This document shows positions 1-6,400 of a stretch of 15,194 bases of DNA, in pieces. The notes beneath the pieces are model-generated. The model ran no database searches. It had not been told where the DNA came from and saw only the letters and a program-made list of their open reading frames with translations. The stretch is from CAYSHJ01 sp964589725. Its GTDB lineage: Bacteria > Planctomycetota > Planctomycetia > Planctomycetales > Planctomycetaceae. Location: assembly GCA_964589725.1 (NCBI GenBank), contig CAZPUJ010000221.1, positions 1-15,194 of the forward strand. Reading direction: 5' to 3'. Made by a program: the position numbers and the translations under genes. The first letter of the stretch is position 1; the number at the start of each line of letters is the position of its first letter.

Positions 1-24
1 GTAAGCAGACAATTCCCAGTTATG

Positions 25-666
25 TCAGCCCGGAGCCGATCCCGGCGCAGGCGGTCGCTGATTATAACCTCGGGCCCCCGCGTGGCTAGCGCGCGGCGAA
101 GATCTTTCATCGCGTTCCAGCAGCAGCCGCAAATACGAACGTCGTTCGGATTTGCCAAGGCCCAATTTGCGGGAGAGAGCTAGCAGGCTTTCGCGAGAGG
201 AGTCTCGATCGACTTCGGTCGCGAGTGTTTCGAGTTCCAAAAACCAACCCAACTCATGGATCTCGTCGAGCGCGAGTTCCCAGTCGCGGCCTTGCCATGC
301 GAGATGATACGGTGTGCGACGCTTCAGCACCTCGCGGACGGAGCGGAAACCGAGCAGCGTCAGCATCTCGACAATCTGGTCGGTGGCGGCCAAGCCCGAG
401 GCGACCGAGACTTCGATCTCGTGTCGCGTCTTGGTGACGGCGTCCAGCAGCGGTCCTTTGTAGGTCAGCGCGTTTTGCTCACCGACGCACCGCAACCGAA
501 ACGCCTCGTCGGTCTGAGCAAAGTCGCGGACTGGCTGCGCAAAATACATGTCACGGTGGATGACCGTGTCACTCGGCGTCACTCCGAGAGCCATGATTCG
601 TTCGCGGACAGCGTCCACGTCGGACGAAGTGGCCAACGGAAATTTCAGTTCGACCTCGTAGGTCAT
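25..666 (-). CDS. CYTH-domain protein, class IV adenylate cyclase (CyaB)-like
   Basis: A 213-residue protein with the features of the CYTH triphosphate-tunnel fold. The N-terminal ExExK signature is E4-V-E6-L-K8. It is followed by a CyaB-like stretch (YFAQPVRDFAQTDEAFRLR, about 41-59), basic tunnel residues R57, R59 and K70, the R81-H-E83-I-E85 strand, K115-R-R117, and the acidic strands around D134 and E144/E146. CYTH enzymes act on triphosphate substrates with divalent metal. Members of this branch are described as class IV adenylate cyclases or as (thiamine) triphosphatases, and sequence alone does not decide which. The start at 666 is chosen because the ExExK motif lies at residue 4 and a GAGGAG ribosome site sits 5 bases upstream. 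The frame stays open upstream to 942, but that extension is the shadow of the DUF1501 remnant on the other strand. The last ~25 residues (Pro/Gly/Arg-rich) are not typical of the fold. The protein is probably cytoplasmic, as no signal peptide is visible. Confidence 0.9.
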   Translation of the reverse strand: MTYEVELKFPLATSSDVDAVRERIMALGVTPSDTVIHRDMYFAQPVRDFAQTDEAFRLRCVGEQNALTYKGPLLDAVTKTRHEIEVSVASGLAATDQIVEMLTLLGFRSVREVLKRRTPYHLAWQGRDWELALDEIHELGWFLELETLATEVDRDSSRESLLALSRKLGLGKSERRSYLRLLLERDERSSPRASHAGARGYNQRPPAPGSAPG

Positions 667-727
667 CGCGTCTCCTCGCGGTGAGATGACGGCCAATCGC
701 GGCGTTTCGGGACGAGGCGAGATGTTA

Positions 728-1043
728 TCGCGGCCGGCGTTTCTCGGCACGGCGTACGCTCGGTTTAGGACCAACAACCAAGCCAGAACCAATATGCAAT
801 TACGGACGTCGCTCGAACGAGTCAAAGATCGCCGCGCGTTGCTGGAAGGCTTCGACCGCTTCCAGCGCGACGCCGATCGCAGCGGCTTGATGTCAGGACT
901 GGATGCCTTCGAACAGCAGGCGTTCAATCTCGTTTTGGGCAACGCGACGGACGCCTTTGATCTTAAGAAAGCAGTTCGTCGATCAAGGTGGCCGGCCGGT
1001 TTACATGGTTGAGAACGGCCAGCCGATTCCGGAGTTAGTGTAG
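728..1043 (+). pseudogene. DUF1501 family remnant, internally deleted and frameshifted
   Basis: No intact gene is present, but two blocks match the order of a planctomycete DUF1501 protein (a sulfatase-like secreted family, normally over 400 residues). The first block, about 728-970, reads RPAFLGTAYARF, then LERVKDRRALLEGFDRF, GLMSGLDAFEQQAF and DAFDLKK, which is the mid-protein part of the family. The second block, 972-1043, lies in a different frame and reads QFVDQGGRPVYMVENGQPIPELV followed by TAG, resembling the extreme C-terminus of the family (GRP....G.PI.EL). The region normally between them (after the family's DLxxEDPR segment) is missing, and the N-terminal half with the signal peptide is also absent. 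The join is near 970/972. The stop codon lies inside the palindromic repeat at 1040. The assignment comes from remembered family motifs, not from a search. Confidence 0.72.
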
Positions 1044-1118
1044 GTCAGCCTTTCCAGGCTGACACGGTTGTTGAGACGTGATGCGAACCGGTGGGTCAGG
1101 CTGGAAAGCCTGACCTAC
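1040..1118. repeat. Inverted pair of small palindromic repeats (GTCAGCCT/AGGCTGAC type)
   Basis: Two 24-bp arms (1040-1063 and 1095-1118) are inverted copies of each other with two compensating mismatches, separated by 31 bp. Each arm is itself a hairpin: 8-bp stem GTCAGCCT/AGGCTGAC with loop TTCC on the left, and GTCAGGCT/AGCCTGAC with loop GGAA on the right. The outer end of each arm reads GTAG inward. It gives the TAG stop to the DUF1501 remnant on the left (1041-1043) and to the STN-like gene on the right (1115-1117). The right arm is followed on the plus strand by CTACTTTTTT, so it may also act as a terminator for rightward transcripts. Repeats of this sequence are, from memory, frequent in planctomycete genomes. 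Confidence 0.8.
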
Positions 1119-2257
1119 TTTTTTGTCGGGTTGTCTTTGAGCGTTTCCTTCAGCGTCGTGATCAGCACGAACGGCTTACCGGTTTCATCGGTGACGATGC
1201 GGCGGCCGAGCTTGTGTGGGAAGGTCACCTGTTTGAGGAGCAATCCCCACGTTGTCTTGCGCGACGGCACGCTGACTTTGAGTTCGGTCAGGTCAATATG
1301 CTGTTCGTCGATTGCGTGGTAGTCGATCAGAATCGGAACTTCGGACGCTTTCGCCGCCGCAGCCAAGACGTCGGGCAGCGGCACGTCTTCGAGATTGACC
1401 GGCACCATCTTGAATAATTTAGGGACGAGTTGTCCCTGCGGCTTGTCGGGATCGAGAGGCCAGCCGATGGGCCAGTGGTCGGATCCCTCGCTGCGTGGCA
1501 ACACGGCCAGCTCAATTGAACCTCCCGGCGTGCGGAGTGGTCGGAACGCGAGCCCGAATTCGCCGAGCGTGGCGGCGAGCGCGGCGCCGACACTGAGGCC
1601 GCTCACGCTCTGTCGCAGAGCCTTTTCGGGATCGAGTGCCATCGCGGCTTTGCGCGCTTCCGGCGTCATCCGTATTGGAAACGATTCAGGCAGTGGCAAC
1701 TTGCCCAGCACGGCGGCCAACGTCAGTCCTTGCGTGTCCACGTCGACTTTGGGAGTCAGTGACTTGAGCACCGCCGCAAACTGCCGGTCGTCGAGTCCGA
1801 AAAGCGGTTGACCTTGCGGCGCTCCTTGCGCACCGTAGGCCTTCAGTTCACGAATCCACTCGGCGAGCTTGTCGGACTGGGCGAGCGTGAAGTTGCGGTC
1901 CGAACACAGAATCTTGCCGTTGCGGTCGAGCACCGCGGTGACAGTCACTCGCCGCAGGCGTCCCAGCTTTTGCTCTTTGATCTGTGGCTTATCGCCCGCG
2001 ACCGCCTGTCGCGTCTGAAACGAGATCTCGAGTTGTTGCAAGCGTTGTCCCCACGCTTGCGCATGTTCGGCCGCCGCGGCTGCTCCGGAGATGAGCTCGA
2101 TCGTGACGTCGGTCTCAGGCGCTTGAGCCACCGCGTCGTCCGACGCGCGCGCCGTGCGAAGCGGACTCTTCGGAGGCTCCGCTCGGAGATCGCCAGCCAA
2201 CAGTTGGAAACCCAACAACGTCGCAGTCGCAATCCAATCGCGTCGCGTGAATCGCAT
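1115..2257 (-). CDS. Exported protein with two STN/secretin-like modules, function unknown
   Basis: A 380-residue protein that I do not recognise as a named family. The start at 2257 gives an export signal: basic MRFTRRDW, hydrophobic IATATLLGFQLLAG, and a likely cut after LRA near residue 26. The TRRDW sequence with the following hydrophobic run could be a twin-arginine signal, but a Sec signal is equally possible. A GAGGGAT ribosome site lies about 5-6 bases before this ATG. A longer frame from 2317 only adds residues encoded by the repeat island. Residues about 169-253 and 284-368 each look like an STN/secretin short domain: a VDxxxxTLxxVL or VPLPDVLAAAA helix, a FPI or PILIDY strand, an LxVSVPS-like strand, a TxxLLL helix, then a beta strand reporting a value. 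These modules are small periplasmic folds in secretins and TonB receptors. No outer-membrane barrel or secretin core follows. The stop codon is donated by the palindrome at 1118. Function is inference only. Confidence 0.78.
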   Translation of the reverse strand: MRFTRRDWIATATLLGFQLLAGDLRAEPPKSPLRTARASDDAVAQAPETDVTIELISGAAAAAEHAQAWGQRLQQLEISFQTRQAVAGDKPQIKEQKLGRLRRVTVTAVLDRNGKILCSDRNFTLAQSDKLAEWIRELKAYGAQGAPQGQPLFGLDDRQFAAVLKSLTPKVDVDTQGLTLAAVLGKLPLPESFPIRMTPEARKAAMALDPEKALRQSVSGLSVGAALAATLGEFGLAFRPLRTPGGSIELAVLPRSEGSDHWPIGWPLDPDKPQGQLVPKLFKMVPVNLEDVPLPDVLAAAAKASEVPILIDYHAIDEQHIDLTELKVSVPSRKTTWGLLLKQVTFPHKLGRRIVTDETGKPFVLITTLKETLKDNPTKK

Positions 2258-2296
2258 GGGTGATCCCTCGTTCTTCCGACAAGTTTGACGCGAGGC

Positions 2297-2540
2297 TCGC
2301 CCTGAAAGGGCAGCCATATATCAGCCTGGGGCAAAGCGCAGCGTCGCCCCAGGAAACGGTTCGATTTCATGCATTCAGCCCTGAAAGGGCGCGACAAGTC
2401 CGGGTGCATCCTGCTCCGGATTGTTTCGCCCTTTCACGGCTCGGAAGGTTCATGTGATTGACAACCCAGGGCGACGCTTCACGGCTACCGCCGTTCCGCT
2501 TTGCCCTGGACTGACTTGTTGCTGCCCCCTTCGGGTCGAA
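2297..2540. repeat. ~244-bp direct repeat, copy A (REP-like, inverted short/long palindrome pair)
   Basis: This copy matches 3109-3351 at an offset of 812 bp with only about ten differences. Inside it lie a short palindrome (CCTGGGGC at 2325-2332 with GCCCCAGG at 2346-2353) and a long one (CCCAGGGC at 2465-2472 with GCCCTGGA at 2503-2510). Read in reverse complement, the long palindrome shares its arms (CAGCC..GGGCAAAGCG and CGTCGCCC..GG) with the short one, which lacks about 20 central bases. The 13-bp palindrome GCCCTGAAAGGGC occurs at 2299 and 2378, and a mutated inverse copy at 2428. The island starts about 40 bp upstream of the STN-like gene start, so that gene's promoter must lie in or next to it. 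Confidence 0.9.
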
Positions 2541-2548
2541 ACACATGT

Positions 2549-3002
2549 TCAGTCCCAAATATATCGCTCATCAAATTCGACCTCATGCCGTTTGAACAAC
2601 GCACGGAGTTCGTCCTGAAACGTCATCTTGACGTGATGCTTTTCCTGGTTCTCGATGTAACGACTCACATCATCAACGTTAGGATTGGCTCACGGAGAAG
2701 GCTGCGTAACCGGCTTGCCAACAGAACTCGGCGATTCGCGGTCCGTCCGTCTTCATCCATTTCGAGCTTCCTTTCTTCACTTCCTCGACAACCTTCTTCA
2801 ACGCATGGTTTTTCGACAGCGAGAACAGGGCATGCACATGATCCTCGACGCCGCCGATCACCAACGCCGGACTCTCCCATTCCTTGAAGATCCCCGCCTG
2901 ATACGCGAACAGACCGTCGCGGTGGTGTTTGGGAATCCAAGCCTGACGGTGCTTCGTGCTGTAAACGAGATGAATCAGATTCTTCGCGAGGGATTGGGAC
3001 AT
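2549..3002 (-). pseudogene. IS200-like Y1 (HUH) transposase, one-base frameshift
   Basis: The first reading frame starts at 3002 (MSQSLAKNLIHLVYSTKHR) and carries the HUH metal-binding motif H55-V-H57 within VEDHVHALFSLS. It then has VEEVKKGSSKW and GYAAFSVSQS before an in-frame TAA at 2679-2681. Directly after, in the -1 neighbouring frame, the family continues as NVDDVSRYIENQEKHH, MTFQDELRALFKRHEVEFDERYIWD and a TGA at 2549-2551. The catalytic tyrosine (RYIENQ, residue 115 if joined) lies in this second part. The whole span is 454 bases, exactly 150 codons plus stop plus one extra base, and removing the base at 2681 restores a full-length protein. As it stands the HUH motif and the tyrosine are in different frames, so single-strand cleavage and transfer should be lost. 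The ribosome site before 3002 is weak. Confidence 0.88.
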
Positions 3003-3108
3003 GTCGTTGGTTCACCGATTGTATCGCCCCTTTCAGGGCTTTGTCGGGTTGATGTTTCCTCTTCCCTGGGCGTTTCCGTCGTTGATCCACACAAGTTGGA
3101 CGACTGGT

Positions 3109-3351
3109 TCGCCCTGAAAGGGCAGCCACATATCAGCCTGGGGCAAAGCGCAGCGTCGCCCCAGGAAACGGTTCGATTTCATGCATTCAGCCCTGAAAGG
3201 GCGCGACAAGACCGGGTGCATCCTGCTCCGGATTGTTTCGCCCTTTCAGGGCTCGGAAGGTTCATGTGATTGACAACCCAGGGCGACGCTTCACGGCTAC
3301 CGCCGTTCCGCTTTGCCCTGGGCTGATTTGTTTCTGCCCCTTCGGGGCGAA
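3109..3351. repeat. ~243-bp direct repeat, copy B (REP-like, inverted short/long palindrome pair)
   Basis: This is the second copy of the 2297-2540 repeat and looks the less decayed one. Its long palindrome is perfect at the ends (CCCAGGGC at 3277-3284 with GCCCTGGG at 3315-3322), and GCCCTTTCAGGGC at 3240-3252 is intact where copy A has a mutation. GCCCTGAAAGGGC also occurs at 3111 and 3190. The copy ends with a GCCCC-TTC-GGGGC hairpin at about 3336-3348. The two copies encode near-identical spurious peptides in the plus frames, which is a sign of repetition and not of coding. Confidence 0.9.
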
Positions 3352-3389
3352 GAAGGCGACACCTGCAATCCGTTGGTTCAGCAAGTTTC

Positions 3390-3439
3390 AAAAAACAACC
3401 GACGGCACGCCGCTTCGCCCCCACGAAGCGACGTGCCGT
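3390..3439 (-). terminator. Intrinsic terminator of the giant adhesin gene
   Basis: A long stem at 3402-3439 pairs ACGGCACG with CGTGCCGT and, after a 2-base mismatch, GCTTCG with CGAAGC around a CCCCCA loop. On the minus strand it is followed 6 bases later by TTTTTT (A-run 3390-3395 on the plus strand). It lies 46 bases after the stop codon of the gene at 3486, in the right orientation. The offset between stem and T-tract is a little longer than ideal. Confidence 0.72.
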
Positions 3440-3485
3440 TCGGCGTTTGCCCCCCGGCCTCAAATTCGTGATTAGGGGACCACAA

Positions 3486-6400
3486 TTATTGGGGGAACAC
3501 AATTCTCCGAAAGGTGAAGTCCTTGAACGTTGGGGGCGCCGCCGGCAACGGGGTGAGTGGGGAGAAGATCTCCAGAATGCGCGTCCGATTTGCGTCCGGC
3601 AGAGTGCCCCATTCAAACGGAAGTTCGTCGCCCTGGGGAAGGCCGGACTCCAAAGACACGGCGTCGTCAAAGCCGAGGTTGTTGTGAGTGAATGCGTTCG
3701 TGTCCACGTTGATGCCCAGCTGAGCCTGTGCGGCCACCGTGGCACCGGCGACCCGGAAGGCCGACGGACCCGTACCGGCTGAGATCGCGGTGATGACAAA
3801 GAGGTTTCCATCGCGCGGTGCACGCGTCAGGCCCGGCAAAACCTCCAACGTTTGATTGCTGGTCTTCCCGGTCAATGTTCCGGGCATGCCGGCAAGACGA
3901 GAATTCGAGGCCACTGCGCCCTCGCCAGTGCGCGGCGTAGGGCTGATTGTATCAATAATGACTCCGCTCTCCACGTGGAAGATGTTGGGATTCGTCGTGT
4001 CTACAGCGTGTCCGAAAACATCTTCAAAGTTATTGTTGATCTCAACCTGCTGGTCACGAACTGGTTGTTGTAAATCATCGACACCCTCCTCGTCGATGAA
4101 CCGCAAAATCGCACCTTGGGCGAGGAACGTACCTGTCGCGAAGTTTGCAGCGCCACGTCGTGGCGTCGAGCTGAGATCGGTCCGTGGATCCTGCCCATCA
4201 CCAAACAGCACCACGTCGAAGACGGTTGTCTGGGAGAGTTCCACCCGGAATGGATCACCGTTTGCCGGGGCGCTCAGTAACGGCGTCTGCAGTCCGAAGC
4301 GGTTTCCAAGAGGCAACCCGCTATACGTGGCAACGAATGAGTCGTCGCCGTCAGTATCCGGGGCTGCTGTCATGACGATTTCCAATCCGTCGTAGACGGC
4401 GGCACGGTCGTCCAGCGGGGTACTTAGCGGATCGAACGCATCGAATGCGAAGAAGGAACTCGCCGATGCATCATCATCCGGCGTGGATGGGAGATCCTCA
4501 ACGTTACCCAAATGCACGCCGACAACGCGCCCGAACAGAGGCAAGGTCAAACCGGGGATGTTGAGCTGCGAGGCCAACCGCTGACCGTTCGCTCGCGGCT
4601 GGAAGAAGTGCGCTCCGAAGTTCGTCACATCGATCGCATCGCCGGCATTCTGTTCAAAGATCATGTCTAACCGTGCAATGCTTGGGAACTCAGAACCAAC
4701 ACCACCGGACACAAACGATTCGATATACACGTCCGCGCCGAAGTTGCCTTCGAAGCCCGAGCTGACGTCCCGTTGTCCCAGCGCATTAAGTCCGTTGTTT
4801 GTGATCTTGGCGACCACACCGCCGGGCTGCAGTCGGTGGAAGAATCCAAGCTGTCCGAAGTTCGCCCCCGTCGCTGCAAGGATCTCATCCGCATTGCGGA
4901 AGCCCGTCTCGCCAAAAATTGGTGTCGCCTGATCGCCGGGGGCACTGGCAAAGTCTCCGAACCCCTGCACACTAACCAGGCCGGGTTCCGCCGGAATGAT
5001 CTCGGCGTCAGATGTTCCCACTCGAATGACCAGTCCTGACGCAGTAATCGTGTCGATGGGGTTTCCTGCGGCATCGACATCGAGTCGCTGGCCGTTCTTG
5101 ATGATGAGGTTGTGATGCACTTCCAGCGCCAGCCGTGGCACAGCATCGATGTCTGAGCCGGTGGTTAACATACCGCGAGTGCCATCCTCCGGGTCGACTG
5201 GAACCGGCGTATCGCCGGCCTGCCCCTGCGTCAGCGACGCGGTATTCACGACATAGACGCCTTCCTTCCCGTTGGATGCAATCTTGTTGTCGAGCAACCG
5301 AATTGTGGTGTCCGTGGGTGAAAATTGGTTTGAGGTGTTCGCGATCGTCGCGACCGGAGGATTGACGCCGGTATCCGCACCGGTTTCCGGAGGACCGTCG
5401 TCAACGATTTCGGGCGTTCGGATGCCCCCCTGATTGAGGATGTCGACACCTCGGAGACCGTTCGTCTCGATGGTGTTGTTTTGTGCGATGACTGTGAGTG
5501 GGAAAAAGCCCGGATGCAGCTCCGCATCGTGCAGACGAGAGGGATTATTGGCGTGACGAATCTCCAGACCATCACTGGCGTTCTCTCGGATTTCATTGCG
5601 GAAGATCTCGACAAACTTCGGACCGGCGGCCCGGAGTTCGAGCGTACTGCCCGGAGCGTTCATGTCTTCTGGCGGGAGGGTCTGGTCGGCCACGTTGCCG
5701 AATTCGTCGAGCAACACGGAACGGATGGCGATGCCGTTGCCGAGATCGTTTCCCGTAGTCGCAGGGTCGGCTGCGGTCCCCTGGGCGAGCCCGACATTGA
5801 CGCCATTGTTGGTGATGGTGTTGCTGTCGATGGTCAGACGGCCCGGGCCGTTGACTAAGATGCCGTCCAAGCCGTTGCTGTCGATCAGATTACCACCAAT
5901 GAGCAGACTGTTCGCCTGAAGGTTTTTCTCGATTTCATTGAAGATGTTAGTGGCTGTCCCGTCGATTCGGATGCCTTGTCCAGCATTGTTCGAAATTGTA
6001 TTGGCCAGCCACTCGCCGCCGATCTCGCGCATGTCGGTGGAATGGCCGAAGTTCTCGGTCGTCAGGATGCCCCTGCCGCTGGCAAAATTCGCCAGGGCGG
6101 CGGTGCCGGTCGTGCCATTGGCATCGATCAGATTGCGGGCGATATTCACATTCAGCCGTGCATCCGCCGCGACGTGCAGGTGGATCCCGCTCATTCGGTT
6201 GCGTGTGATTTCGTTTTCCTGCAGATCGAAGCCGAGAATGGTTCCACCACCTTCGAAGCCCGCGATGTGAATGCCGTCGCCATCCAATATGCCATTGCCG
6301 TTAAGATCCTCCGTGGCACCCAACACGCCATCCCCGTCCAAATCTTCGCCGTTGCTGTCGATGAGGTTTTGGAAGATCAGAACGTTTTCCACCACCACAT

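Larger units (their letters stand above)
2297..3351. mobile_element. IS200-like / REP-associated transposase island
   Basis: A broken Y1-type transposase (2549-3002, minus) is bracketed by two ~244-bp direct repeats built of REP-like palindromes. The segment between the transposase start and copy B (3003-3108) holds a further degenerate palindrome (GCCCCTTTCAGGGC at 3026) and an isolated CCCTGGGCG half-site, so it also looks like repeat debris. REP-associated tyrosine transposases are known to sit between such palindromes and to be linked to their spread. I infer the same relation here. No terminal site duplication of the usual DDE type is expected for this class, and I see none. Confidence 0.72.

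Noticed and set aside
256..684. Plus-strand open frame over the CYTH gene
   Set aside because: The minus frame holds the complete CYTH motif set and a good ribosome site; the plus frame has neither.
667..942. 92-residue N-terminal extension of the CYTH frame
   Set aside because: It overlaps the DUF1501 remnant on the other strand, and the ExExK motif of the family belongs at the N-terminus of the shorter protein.
2260..2457. Plus-strand frame encoding a peptide like that at 3072-3269 (ISLGQSAASPQETVRF...)
   Set aside because: The shared peptide arises because both frames lie in the two copies of the 244-bp repeat. It is a repeat artefact with no ribosome site or fold.
3179..3823. Minus-strand open frame running through the terminator and the end of the giant gene
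   Set aside because: It crosses repeat copy B, the terminator hairpin and the 3' end of the giant gene in another frame, with no domain features.
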